Shown here: piece by piece, positions 16,545-25,452 of the stretch
How positions within the stretch are numbered: the first letter of the stretch is position 1
Layout: the number at the start of each line of letters is the position of its first letter
Source: Fibrella aestuarina BUZ 2
GTDB lineage: Bacteria > Bacteroidota > Bacteroidia > Cytophagales > Spirosomataceae
Direction: 5' to 3'
Length of the DNA: 64,000 nt
Assembly (NCBI RefSeq): GCF_000331105.1
Contig: NC_020054.1
Coordinates: forward strand, 4,390,257-4,454,256
Notes under the pieces: model-generated
Database searches by the model: none
The model's input: only the letters and a program-made list of their open reading frames with translations
Told to the model about the DNA's origin: nothing
Made by a program: the position numbers and the translations under genes

Positions 16545-16600
16545 TTAGATAAAGTTGGCTCAGCCCCTGGGCAAGAGCCAACTTCTCAGTCCAATCTAAC
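16544..16600 (+). promoter_or_regulatory. Nested hairpin in the susC 5' leader
   Basis: Inner stem: AAGTTGGCTC (16552-16561) with GAGCCAACTT (16575-16584), 10 bp perfect, loop of 13 nt. Outer inverted repeat: GTTAGAT (16544-16550) with ATCTAAC (16594-16600). With +1 near 16551 the inner hairpin would sit at the extreme 5' end of the mRNA and could protect or regulate it. There is no T-run after it, so it is unlikely to terminate transcription. Confidence 0.7.
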
Positions 16601-16617
16601 AATTAATAGTTCATTTC

Positions 16618-19600
16618 ATGAATAACCTCTCTATCAGAAGGTTTTCATCAGCGGCACTGCTCAACGGCCTGAAGTCGATGATTGCCTTACTGCTGCTGGT
16701 GTTTTCGGGGATGCATCCGGCCCTTGCACAGGACCAGACCATCACCGGTACAGTTGTCGAAACCGATGGTACACCGCTGCCGGGCGTAACGGTTGCTCTC
16801 AAAGGCACCACACGCGGCGCCAACACCGACGCTACGGGGTCGTACCGCATCGTAGCGCCTGCCAACGGCGTACTGGTTTTCAGTTTTGTCGGCAAAAAAC
16901 CGCTGGAGATCTCAATCGGCAACAAAACGGTCGTCAATGCGAAACTGGAAGACGATTCCAAATCGCTTCAGGAAGTGGTCGTGACCGGCTACGGCACGCA
17001 ACGGCGCAAAGACCTGACGGGTTCGATCGCGTCGATTTCGGCCGAAGACTTTCAGAAAGGAAATATCGTAGCCCCCGAGCAGCTGATCGCTGGTAAACTC
17101 GCCGGGGTGTCGATTACGCCGCCGAGCGGTCAGCCGGGTGGCGGTAGCCAAATCCGGATCCGGGGTGGTTCATCGCTCAACGCCAGCAACGATCCGCTCG
17201 TGGTGATCGACAACGTACCTGTCGACAACAGCAACGTATCGGGTGCTGCCAACGCCCTCAGCCTCATCAACCCGAACGATATCGAAACCATGACGGTGCT
17301 GAAAGACGCCTCGGCTGCCGCTATCTACGGGTCACGGGCCGCCAACGGCGTTATCCTGATCACAACGAAGCGGGGCCAATCAGGTGCGCCGCGCGTTAGC
17401 CTCAGCCTCCAGGGGTCGGTATCGCAGATCAGCAAGAAGCTGCCGGTCCTGACGGGCGACCAATACCGCGCGCTGCTCAACGACAATTCGGCGGAAGCCA
17501 ATTTTGCCAACGCCGATCAGCGCAAACTGCTGGGTACCGAAAACACCGACTGGCAGGATCAGATTTATCGCACCAGTTTCAGCAGCGATAACAACGTAAG
17601 CGTGAGCGGTTCGGCCAAAAACATGCCGTACCGGGTATCCTACGGGTATTCAACGCAGAACGGTATCCTGAAGACGTCGAACTTCCAGCGGAATTCGGTA
17701 TCCCTGAACCTGTCACCCCGCCTGCTCAACAACAACCTGCGCATCGACCTGAACGCCAAAGGCTCGATCATCAGCAACCGGTTTGCCGATCAGGGTGCTA
17801 TCGGTGCCGCCGTGAGCTTCGACCCCACCAAGCCTGTATTGAGCGGCAATAACAACTTCGCGGGTAAGTACGAGTGGCTCGACCCCACAACCGGCCGCCC
17901 CAACACGCAGGCGACCCGCAACCCGCTGGGCCTGCTGTATGACAAAGAAGACCGCAACAACGTAAACCGCTTCATCGGTAATGCGCAGTTCGACTACAAA
18001 ATCCCGGTAGTGCCGGGTCTGCGAGCCAACCTGAACCTGGCCCTCGATCTGTCGTCGACCAAAGGCACGATTTTCGTGCCTACCTATGCCGCCGCCGGTT
18101 ACGGCCGTGGATTTGGCCGTCCGGGTATCACGGGCGACCTGAACAACACGGGCGGTACCAACAACCAGTACAGCCAAACGCGCGACAACAAGACGCTGGA
18201 GTTCTACCTGAACTACGCCCGTGACCTGACTGCCATCCGCAGCCGGTTTGATTTGACGGGCGGTTATTCGTACCAGGATTTTATCCGCGATACGCCAACG
18301 TACCCAGACAATCTCGCTAACGGGCAGCAACTGAACCCCGCTGGCGTTCCTGGCTACACGCAATACACGCTGCTGGGCTTCTTCGGCCGCCTGAACTACA
18401 CGCTCAACGAGAAATACGTACTGACGGCTACGTTGCGCCGCGATGGCACCTCACGCTTCGGCCCGGATGCCCGTTGGGGCTGGTTCCCGTCGGTTGGAGC
18501 CTCATGGAGCATCAAGGATGAGAGCTTCCTGCGCAATTCGAAAACCATCTCGGCCCTGAAACTGCGCCTTGGTTACGGCGTAACGGGTCAGCAGGATATT
18601 TCGAACCTGACTAACGACTACTCGTACCTTCCGCGCTACACCATTTCGGACCCCACGGCGCAGTATCAGTTTGGCAACACGTTTGTCCGGACGCTGCGGG
18701 CCGAGGGCTACGACGCCAACCTGAAATGGGAAGAAACACAATCGATCAACGCCGCTATCGACTACGCGCTCTTCAACGGTCGTATCTCGGGTAGCCTCGA
18801 TTTCTACGAGAAGAAAACCAAAGACCTGCTGGCCGTTGTGCCGGTACCCGCTGGCTCGAACCTGACCAACCAGATTCTGACCAACGTAGGGAACCTGCAG
18901 AACCGGGGTGTCGAATTCCTTATCAACACCACGCCGATTCAGCGCGAGGGCCTCTCGCTCGACGTAGGATTCAACATCACCTACAACGAGAACAAGATCA
19001 CCAACCTCTCGCGCGTGCCCGATCCGAACAACCCGGGTATCCTGGTGGGTGGCATCGAAGGCGGTACGGGCAACACCATCCAGATTCAATCGGTAGGTTA
19101 CCCGACCAACTCGTTCTACGTCAATCAGCAGGTGTATAATTCGGCGGGCAAACCCATCGAGGGTGTGTATGTCGACCTGAACAACGATGGGCAGATCAAC
19201 ATCAACGACCGGTACCGCTACCAATCGGCCAACCCGAAAACGTTTATGGGTCTGACCTCGCAACTGACGGCGGGCCGATTTACGGCAGGTTTTGTGCTGC
19301 GGAGCAACCTGGGCAACTACGTGTACAACAACGTACGGTCCAACAAAGGCACGTACCAGAGCCTGGTTAACTCGCTCGGCTTCCTGTCGAACGGGTCGAC
19401 AAACCTGCTCGACACGCGGTTCCGTAACCAGCAGTTTTTCTCGGATTATTACGTAGAGAATGCCTCGTTCCTGCGCATGGATAACCTGACGTTTGGCTAT
19501 AATCTGGGCCGGGCGGGCATCGTCCGCAACCTGCGTCTGAATGCTACCATCCAGAACGTATTCGTGATCACGAAGTATACGGGCCTCGATCCTGAGATTG

Positions 19601-19671
19601 CCGGGGGTATCGACAACAATTTCTACCCCCGCCCCCGCACGGCGTCGCTTGGCATCAACCTCGACTTCTAA
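16618..19671 (+). CDS. susC: SusC/RagA family TonB-linked outer-membrane transporter
   Basis: A 1017-residue outer-membrane protein. Signal peptide to about residue 37 (HPALAQ), then a CarboxypepD_reg-like domain (ITGTVVETDGTPLPGVTVAL, about 42-120), the TonB-box region LQEVVVTGYGTQRRKDLTGS (about 118-137), the plug with IRIRGGSSLNASNDPLVVID and MTVLKDASAAAIYGSRAANG, and a 22-strand barrel to the C-terminus (ASLGINLDF). SusC proteins import oligosaccharides bound by the SusD lid. susD follows after 15 bp and susE after that. Called by family, not by substrate. Confidence 0.96.
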   Translation: MNNLSIRRFSSAALLNGLKSMIALLLLVFSGMHPALAQDQTITGTVVETDGTPLPGVTVALKGTTRGANTDATGSYRIVAPANGVLVFSFVGKKPLEISIGNKTVVNAKLEDDSKSLQEVVVTGYGTQRRKDLTGSIASISAEDFQKGNIVAPEQLIAGKLAGVSITPPSGQPGGGSQIRIRGGSSLNASNDPLVVIDNVPVDNSNVSGAANALSLINPNDIETMTVLKDASAAAIYGSRAANGVILITTKRGQSGAPRVSLSLQGSVSQISKKLPVLTGDQYRALLNDNSAEANFANADQRKLLGTENTDWQDQIYRTSFSSDNNVSVSGSAKNMPYRVSYGYSTQNGILKTSNFQRNSVSLNLSPRLLNNNLRIDLNAKGSIISNRFADQGAIGAAVSFDPTKPVLSGNNNFAGKYEWLDPTTGRPNTQATRNPLGLLYDKEDRNNVNRFIGNAQFDYKIPVVPGLRANLNLALDLSSTKGTIFVPTYAAAGYGRGFGRPGITGDLNNTGGTNNQYSQTRDNKTLEFYLNYARDLTAIRSRFDLTGGYSYQDFIRDTPTYPDNLANGQQLNPAGVPGYTQYTLLGFFGRLNYTLNEKYVLTATLRRDGTSRFGPDARWGWFPSVGASWSIKDESFLRNSKTISALKLRLGYGVTGQQDISNLTNDYSYLPRYTISDPTAQYQFGNTFVRTLRAEGYDANLKWEETQSINAAIDYALFNGRISGSLDFYEKKTKDLLAVVPVPAGSNLTNQILTNVGNLQNRGVEFLINTTPIQREGLSLDVGFNITYNENKITNLSRVPDPNNPGILVGGIEGGTGNTIQIQSVGYPTNSFYVNQQVYNSAGKPIEGVYVDLNNDGQININDRYRYQSANPKTFMGLTSQLTAGRFTAGFVLRSNLGNYVYNNVRSNKGTYQSLVNSLGFLSNGSTNLLDTRFRNQQFFSDYYVENASFLRMDNLTFGYNLGRAGIVRNLRLNATIQNVFVITKYTGLDPEIAGGIDNNFYPRPRTASLGINLDF

Positions 19672-19686
19672 AACAAGACTTTCTCC

Positions 19687-21258
19687 ATGTTTAAGTACAC
19701 CATAAAAGTAGGCGCGCTGGCAGTCCTGATGGCCACAGCAACCGCCTGCGTCAATGACCTCGACCGGACGCCGAAATACGACGTAACCTCGGCCTCGGTC
19801 TATAATGATGCGGCCAATTACAAATCGGTACTGGCCAAACTATACGCCGTTCTGTCGGTAAGCGGACAGCAGGGACCTGCCGGTAAACCCGACATCTCGG
19901 GTATCGACGAAGGAACGTCGAACTACATGCGTCTGCTGTGGAAATTGCAGGAACTGCCGACTGACGAAGCCAAGATTGCCTGGAATGACGCCACGATTCA
20001 GGACATCAACAAGATCACCTGGTCGTCGAGCGACGGGTTCGTAACGGCGATGTACAACCGGATTTTCTACATGGTGGCCCTCGCCAACGAGTTTATCCGC
20101 GAAACCACCGACGAAAAACTCAGCAGCCGCAGTATCAGTGGGCAAGCAGCTACCGACGCCCGCACCTACCGGGCTGAGGCTCGTTTTCTGCGCGCGCTGG
20201 CTTACTACCATGCCGTCGATATGTTCGGCAGCGTGCCGTTCGTGACGGAGGCCGATGCGCCGGGTGCCTTCCAGCCCCGCCAGGCTACACGGGTTGAGTT
20301 GTTCAACTACGTCGAAGGCGAGCTGAAAGCGATCGAAACCGAACTGGCCGCGCCGGGTAGTGGTGAGTATGGCCGCGCCGACCGCGCCGCTGCACAGGCC
20401 TTGCTGGCCCGCCTGTACCTGAACGCACAGGTGTATACCGGCACGGCACGCTACGCCGACGCCATCACGTACGCCAAGAAGGTAATCGACGCGGGTAAAT
20501 ACACCCTCGACGCCAACTACGCGAACCTGTTCCTAGCGGACAACAACACCTCGAAAGAGATCATTTTCCCGATCACTTTCGACGGCACACGTACCCAGAC
20601 CTACGGCGGGATGACCTTCCTGGTCCACGCCTCGGTGGGTGGCAGCATGCCGATCAATCAGTTTGGCGTCGATGGTGGCTGGGCCGGTATCCGCTCCACC
20701 AAAAACCTCAACGACCTCTTCCCCGATCTGACCGGCACGGCCGACAAACGGGCGATGTTCTACACGGCGGGTCAGGAGCGCGAGATCACCGACCTGGGCA
20801 ATTTCGCCAATGGCATCGCGGTCACCAAGTACAAAAACATCACATCGAGCGGCAGCGCTGGCTCGTCGCTGACGTTCATCGATACCGACTTCCCGCTGTT
20901 CCGGCTGGGTGAAATGTACCTCATCTATGCCGAAGCCGTGCTGCGCGGCGGTGCGGGCGGCGACGTACCCACGGCGCTCAACTACGTGAACCTGCTGCGT
21001 ACCCGCGCCAAAGCAACGCCGGTATCGAGCCTCAATCTCGATCAGGTCTTGCAGGAACGGGGCCGAGAATTGTATTGGGAAGGCCTGCGCCGCTCGGACC
21101 TGATCCGGTACGGCCGGTTTACGGATAACACCTACGTGTGGCCGTGGAAAGGCGGCGTCGCCAATGGCCGTGGCGTCGATGCGAAGTACAACCTGTACCC
21201 CATCCCCGCCTCGGATCTGGTTGCCAACCCCAACCTGAAACAGAATACCGGCTACTAA
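19687..21258 (+). CDS. susD: SusD/RagB family nutrient-binding lipoprotein
   Basis: A 523-residue surface lipoprotein. The signal peptide ends in a lipobox (MATATA then C21). An N-terminal helix region with tetratricopeptide-like repeats (YRAEARFLRALAYYHAVDMF, a SusD hallmark) is followed by the C-terminal SusD domain with FRLGEMYLIYAEAVLRGGAG and RGRELYWEGLRRSDLIRYGR (family signature). It ends NLKQNTGY, the usual C-terminus. It works as the lid of the SusC channel and binds the glycan. Confidence 0.96.
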   Translation: MFKYTIKVGALAVLMATATACVNDLDRTPKYDVTSASVYNDAANYKSVLAKLYAVLSVSGQQGPAGKPDISGIDEGTSNYMRLLWKLQELPTDEAKIAWNDATIQDINKITWSSSDGFVTAMYNRIFYMVALANEFIRETTDEKLSSRSISGQAATDARTYRAEARFLRALAYYHAVDMFGSVPFVTEADAPGAFQPRQATRVELFNYVEGELKAIETELAAPGSGEYGRADRAAAQALLARLYLNAQVYTGTARYADAITYAKKVIDAGKYTLDANYANLFLADNNTSKEIIFPITFDGTRTQTYGGMTFLVHASVGGSMPINQFGVDGGWAGIRSTKNLNDLFPDLTGTADKRAMFYTAGQEREITDLGNFANGIAVTKYKNITSSGSAGSSLTFIDTDFPLFRLGEMYLIYAEAVLRGGAGGDVPTALNYVNLLRTRAKATPVSSLNLDQVLQERGRELYWEGLRRSDLIRYGRFTDNTYVWPWKGGVANGRGVDAKYNLYPIPASDLVANPNLKQNTGY

Positions 21259-21265
21259 TCGCGTT

Positions 21266-21303
21266 TGGTGTTTGGCGTTACGAGGTTGTAACGCCAAACA
21301 CCA
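21266..21303. repeat. 16-bp perfect inverted repeat between susD and susE
   Basis: TGGTGTTTGGCGTTAC (21266-21281) and its exact complement (21288-21303) surround a 6-nt loop. It begins 8 bp after the susD stop and ends 30 bp before susE. Inside the operon it could trim or stabilise the mRNA and set different levels for susCD and susE. Confidence 0.85.
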
Positions 21304-21332
21304 GATCTTAGACCTCAAACGAAGTTAAAACC

Positions 21333-22379
21333 ATGTTTAGATCATTACAGAAGATAGCCCTGTTTGGCGTTGCCATTGGGCTTCTGACGGCCTGCCAGAA
21401 GGAAGGGGAGCAGGTCGTGTTGCCCGATGCGCCGAGTGCCAGCATTACGGCCACGCCCAGTTCCATGACCGTGGCACCTGACCGCACGAACCTGACGGGC
21501 ACCGCGCTGACGATGCGCTGGAACGCGGTAAACTACGGCGCTACCGTTCCCGTTCGCTATGTCGTGCAGTTCGATAAGAAAGGAGGCAATTTTGCCGCCC
21601 CGGCCGAGATTTCAGCCGCCAACAGCACCAGTGTGGCCATTAGCAGCGCCGATATGAACAAAGCGCTGGTTCAGCTAGGCATTGCGCCCGGCACAACGGG
21701 GCAGGTCGATGCACGCGTGAAGTCAGAAATCGTCACCATTCCGGATCGAGCCAATGTGAAGGCGTCTTACTCGCCCACCCTGACCCTGACGGGCACGGCG
21801 TTCACCAACACAACGTACCTGTACGTACCTGGCGACTACCAGGGCTGGGCCCCCGACAAAGCCCCCCGGCTGACCTCGCCCAACGGCGATGGTATGTATG
21901 AAGGCTACGTATACTTCTCGAAGGCTTCGCCATTCAAGCTTACGTCGGCCCCCGACTGGAATCACACCAATTACGGCACGGGTGGCACGGGTAAACTGTC
22001 GACTACGGGCGATAACCTGACCATAACCGAAGCGGGCTACTACCGCATCGAGGTTGATCAGAACAAACTCACCTGGAAAGCCACCAAAACGCAGTGGGGC
22101 GTCATTGGTGCCGCAACACCCAAAGGTTGGGACGCCAGCACCCCGATGACGTTCGACCCAACGACCAACACCTGGAAAGTGGATGTTGCGTTGAAAGCCG
22201 ATGAACTCAAGTTCCGGGCAAACGACGCCTGGGACATCAACCTCGGCGATAATAAACCGGCCAACGGTTTCCTGACGTACGGGGGTGAAAATATCAAAGT
22301 GGCCACAGCGGGCACCTACACACTGACGCTCAACCTCAACGAGTACGGCAAATACACGTACTCACTGACTAAGAAGTAA
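21333..22379 (+). CDS. susE: SusE/SusF-type starch-binding outer-membrane lipoprotein
   Basis: A 348-residue lipoprotein with signal peptide and lipobox (AIGLLTA then C21). The N-terminal Ig-like SusE domain (about 35-150; ITATPSSMTVAPDRTNLTGT, ALTMRWNAVNYGATVPVRYV) is followed by two SusE/F-type starch-binding modules: the first contains YVPGDYQGWAPDKAPRLTSP, the second WGVIGAATPKGWDASTPMTF. In characterised systems these bind alpha-glucan at the cell surface. This makes starch or a malto-oligosaccharide the best guess for the locus, although no amylase gene lies in the window. Confidence 0.9.
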   Translation: MFRSLQKIALFGVAIGLLTACQKEGEQVVLPDAPSASITATPSSMTVAPDRTNLTGTALTMRWNAVNYGATVPVRYVVQFDKKGGNFAAPAEISAANSTSVAISSADMNKALVQLGIAPGTTGQVDARVKSEIVTIPDRANVKASYSPTLTLTGTAFTNTTYLYVPGDYQGWAPDKAPRLTSPNGDGMYEGYVYFSKASPFKLTSAPDWNHTNYGTGGTGKLSTTGDNLTITEAGYYRIEVDQNKLTWKATKTQWGVIGAATPKGWDASTPMTFDPTTNTWKVDVALKADELKFRANDAWDINLGDNKPANGFLTYGGENIKVATAGTYTLTLNLNEYGKYTYSLTKK

Positions 22380-22406
22380 CCGACTTTTATTACTAACCTA
22401 TGTTAC

Positions 22407-22443
22407 AAAGCTCGCCGGGCCAGTTGCTCGGCGGGCTTTTTTG
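22407..22443 (+). terminator. Intrinsic terminator of the susCDE operon
   Basis: AAAGCTCGCCG (22407-22417) pairs with CGGCGGGCTTT (22429-22439) with one G-U pair, and a T-run follows. It lies 28 bp after the susE stop. Confidence 0.88.
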
Positions 22444-22536
22444 TGCCTCTCGTGTGCCTGAAAACCGTCGATAAACGGGGCTGGGTACGTGCACTGGGTT
22501 GCGCCAGGTACGTTAGCTTGGGGGCGTCTACGGCCC

Positions 22537-22544
22537 TATCTTTG
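22537..22544 (+). promoter_or_regulatory. -7 box directly before the radical SAM start codon
   Basis: TATCTTTG is an exact match to TAnnTTTG and ends only 4 bp before the ATG at 22549. Normal spacing would make the mRNA leaderless. It sits after the susE terminator, so the radical SAM gene is probably a separate transcription unit. Confidence 0.55.
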
Positions 22545-22548
22545 TGGC

Positions 22549-23586
22549 ATGGCCCTTCCCTCCTACGCCGCCCGTGTTCGCGACGGCCTGAACTTCGCCA
22601 GCAAACTGACGCCCCGCCGCATGGCCAATGCCCTGCGGGTGCTCACCAGTTTTTACGCCTCCCGGCGAAGTGGCCTGCCCGAGCAGCGTGGTCTGCCGGT
22701 ATCGCTGTCGGTAGAGCCAACGACCTCTTGCAACCTCCGTTGTCCGGAATGCCCCAGCGGCCTGCGTTCATTTACCCGGCCAACGGGTATGCTGGGTGAT
22801 GCGCTCTTCAAACGGACCATCGACGAACTGCACGACACGCTGCTGTACCTGATTTTCTACTTCCAGGGCGAGCCGTACCTGCACCCGCAGTTTCTGGAAC
22901 TGGTGCGCTACGCCGCCGACCGGAAGATATACACCGCCACCAGCACCAACGCCCACTACCTCACCGACGACAACGCCCGCAAAACAATCGAGTCGGGGCT
23001 GGACCGGCTTATTATTTCTATTGACGGCACCACGCAGGACGTTTATGAGCAGTATCGGGTGGGGGGCAAACTGGAGAAAGTACTTGAAGGCACCCGCAAC
23101 CTGATGCGCTGGAAACGCGAACTAAACTCGCGCACGCCGCATGTGATCTTCCAGTTTCTGGTGGTGCGGCCCAACGAGCACCAGATTGCCGAGGTGCACG
23201 CTCTGGCCCGCGAGTTAGGCGTCGATGAGGTAAAGCTGAAGACCGCCCAGATTTACGACTACGAACACGGCTCCGACCTGATGCCCACCCTCGAGCGGTA
23301 TAGCCGCTACGCCCCCAAGCCCGATGGCACCTTTGGCATCAAAAACGCCCTGCTCGATCATTGCTGGCGGATGTGGCACTCGTGCGTGATGACCTGGGAT
23401 GGCCGCATCGTGCCCTGTTGCTTCGATAAAGACGCCGACCACCAGCTGGGTACGTTGCAGGAGCATAGTTTTCGTGAAGTTTGGTTCAGCGACGCCTACC
23501 GCCGCTTTCGCCAGACGCTCATCCAAAGCCGCGCCGAGATCGAGATGTGCCGTAACTGCACCGAGGGCGCCAAAGTTTGGGCCTAA
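22549..23586 (+). CDS. Radical SAM/SPASM protein of unknown substrate
   Basis: 345 residues. The radical SAM cluster motif C61-x3-C65-x2-C68 is present (TTSCNLRCPECPS), followed by the usual barrel elements (FYFQGEPYLHPQFLELVRYA, LDRLIISIDGTTQDVYEQYR). A SPASM region with auxiliary-cluster cysteines occupies the C-terminus (CWRMWHSCVMTWDGRIVPCC, EMCRNC). Enzymes of this type modify peptides or act as maturases. No small peptide precursor is seen next to it. The ATG at 22549 is preferred over an upstream ATG at 22489 because the -7 box lies directly in front of it. Confidence 0.86.
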   Translation: MALPSYAARVRDGLNFASKLTPRRMANALRVLTSFYASRRSGLPEQRGLPVSLSVEPTTSCNLRCPECPSGLRSFTRPTGMLGDALFKRTIDELHDTLLYLIFYFQGEPYLHPQFLELVRYAADRKIYTATSTNAHYLTDDNARKTIESGLDRLIISIDGTTQDVYEQYRVGGKLEKVLEGTRNLMRWKRELNSRTPHVIFQFLVVRPNEHQIAEVHALARELGVDEVKLKTAQIYDYEHGSDLMPTLERYSRYAPKPDGTFGIKNALLDHCWRMWHSCVMTWDGRIVPCCFDKDADHQLGTLQEHSFREVWFSDAYRRFRQTLIQSRAEIEMCRNCTEGAKVWA

Positions 23587-23608
23587 GAAGGCTTCCGCCG
23601 TCATTTGG

Positions 23609-23703
23609 ATTGGTTGTCATTTGGCTACGCCGTCATTCATAGTCATTTATTGTTTTTTACAACGAATGACTATAAATGACGGCGTAGCCAAATGACAACC
23701 AAT
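23609..23703. repeat. 39-bp near-perfect intergenic palindrome
   Basis: The arms 23609-23647 and 23665-23703 pair over 39 positions with one mismatch, around a 17-nt loop. Imperfect pairing continues outward on both sides. It fills the gap between the convergent radical SAM and SusD genes (stops at 23586 and 23717). The arms use the words TGACAACCAATGAC and GGCTACGCCGTCATT. Confidence 0.93.
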
Positions 23704-23716
23704 GACAGCGTAGCCC

Positions 23717-25438
23717 TTAATACCCCGGATTCTGGGTCAACGTAGCCTGATCCCCTTTCTTGCTGTTCAGGATTTCCTGAATCGGGATGGGAAAGTACTC
23801 GTGCTTGCCTTTCACAAACGTCACCCCTTTCAGGTACGACCGCTTGCTGGCTTCAGTGGCGTAATAGGCATTCAGCGTCTGGTCGGCAATGCCCCAGCGC
23901 ACGAGGTCGAACCGGCGGTGGCCTTCCATGCCAAACTCCAGCCGTTGCTCGAACTGAACAGCCTTGCGCGCCGTGGCTTTGTCGGTCCAGGGCGTATCAT
24001 ACGTTTTGATGACATAGTTGGCGGCCGCTTTTCCGTCGGCCGTTTTCACGAACCCATCGGGATTGGCAGCGCGCTGCCGAATCTGGTTGACGTATGCACG
24101 CGCTTTGTTCAGGTCGCCGACTTCCACCTCAACCTCAGCCAGCCAAAGCAGCACGTGGCTGTAGCGGATCATCCGGTAGTTGTTGGCGTTAAGGCGGGCA
24201 TTACCGGCGAAGGTGTTTGTCCCCACATCCGAACGGTACATCACGTGTTTTTTCGGTGAATAAGGCCCACCGTAGGCCTGATCGCGCACATAGGCTTTGC
24301 CAGGGTGAACGCCCCAGTCGAGGTAGGGAATACCGCGGCGGCCAACCGTCCAGTCGAGCCGGGGGTCAACCGGGCCCGCGTAGGGTGTAAACGGCGCCGT
24401 CGATTCGATATTCTGGTCGCTGGTTACGTCGGTTGCGTTGAACGTGTCGAGCAGGGGCAGGCCATTGTCGTTGGTTTTAAACGCATTGACGAGGTTCTGC
24501 GACGGCTGGAAAAAGCCGCAGCAGGTAGTAACGCCACCGCCGCCGTAGGGGTAGTTGAGCGTCGAACCAATGTTCCCGTTTTCACCACCCGACGCCCCGT
24601 CGTTGACTGAATACTGCACCTCGAAAATCGACTCGGCGTTGTTGTTGGTCACCGCTTTGAAGTTGTCGTGGTAACGGTCCATCAGCTTATACTGGCCGCT
24701 GGCCACGATGGCTTCCAACAGGGGTTTTGCCTCGGCGGGCTTTTGCTGAAACAGATACGCTTTGGCCAATGTCGCCGCCGCCGCCCATTTCGATACCCGG
24801 CCGGGCTGGGTTTGCTTAGCCGGCAGTACGTCGTAGGCTGCTTTCAGGTCAGCCACAATGTTGGGCCAGATGTCGGCCGTGTTGGTGAGTTTCGTGCTTT
24901 CGAGGTCGTTTGGGTTGTATATCTTCTCGTCGATATACGGCACGTTTTTAAACATCTTCACCAGTTCAAAGTGGTAGTGCCCACGCAGGAACCGCGATTC
25001 GGCCACGAGTTGCTGCCGCTCGGCGTCGGTCAGGTCGGCAGCTTTGGGCAGGGCCTGCAAGACGTCGTTGGCCCGGGCAATACCATCGTACATGCCCCGC
25101 CATTTCCCCCGGAAATAGATATTATCCGACTGAATCTGATGCTGCTCGATGAGCGAAATCGGCGGTTGGTCACCGGCGATCGTGCCTTTGTAGGCGTCGT
25201 CGGAGGCCACACTACCATACACCCAGTTGTCGGCCCCGACCTGATACGACCGGTAGGCTCCTTCGGGCGTAGCCCAGCCGTCGAGCAGCGAGTAAGCACC
25301 AATCAGCAGGGCGTTGACGCCCGCCTTATTTTGTAGCGTTGTTACCGCCAGCGCGGCTTTCGGCTGCACATCCAAAAACTGATCGGAGCAGGCCGTTGCC
25401 ATGGTGAGGCAAAAAACGGAAAGAAGTATTTTTTTCAT
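23717..25438 (-). CDS. SusD/RagB family lipoprotein (orphan pair)
   Basis: A 573-residue surface lipoprotein with a lipobox (CLTMATA then C17). It carries SusD elements: ESRFLRGHYHFELVKMFKNV in the helical half, VLLWLAEVEVEVGDLNKARA, FEQRLEFGMEGHRRFDLVRW (family signature), and the typical end TLTQNPGY. It lies 14 bp after the SusC gene at 25453. No glycosidase, regulator or sigma factor accompanies the pair, so the ligand (carbohydrate, peptide or other) is unknown. Confidence 0.95.
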   Translation of the reverse strand: MKKILLSVFCLTMATACSDQFLDVQPKAALAVTTLQNKAGVNALLIGAYSLLDGWATPEGAYRSYQVGADNWVYGSVASDDAYKGTIAGDQPPISLIEQHQIQSDNIYFRGKWRGMYDGIARANDVLQALPKAADLTDAERQQLVAESRFLRGHYHFELVKMFKNVPYIDEKIYNPNDLESTKLTNTADIWPNIVADLKAAYDVLPAKQTQPGRVSKWAAAATLAKAYLFQQKPAEAKPLLEAIVASGQYKLMDRYHDNFKAVTNNNAESIFEVQYSVNDGASGGENGNIGSTLNYPYGGGGVTTCCGFFQPSQNLVNAFKTNDNGLPLLDTFNATDVTSDQNIESTAPFTPYAGPVDPRLDWTVGRRGIPYLDWGVHPGKAYVRDQAYGGPYSPKKHVMYRSDVGTNTFAGNARLNANNYRMIRYSHVLLWLAEVEVEVGDLNKARAYVNQIRQRAANPDGFVKTADGKAAANYVIKTYDTPWTDKATARKAVQFEQRLEFGMEGHRRFDLVRWGIADQTLNAYYATEASKRSYLKGVTFVKGKHEYFPIPIQEILNSKKGDQATLTQNPGY

Positions 25439-25452
25439 GATCGTTTGACGAA

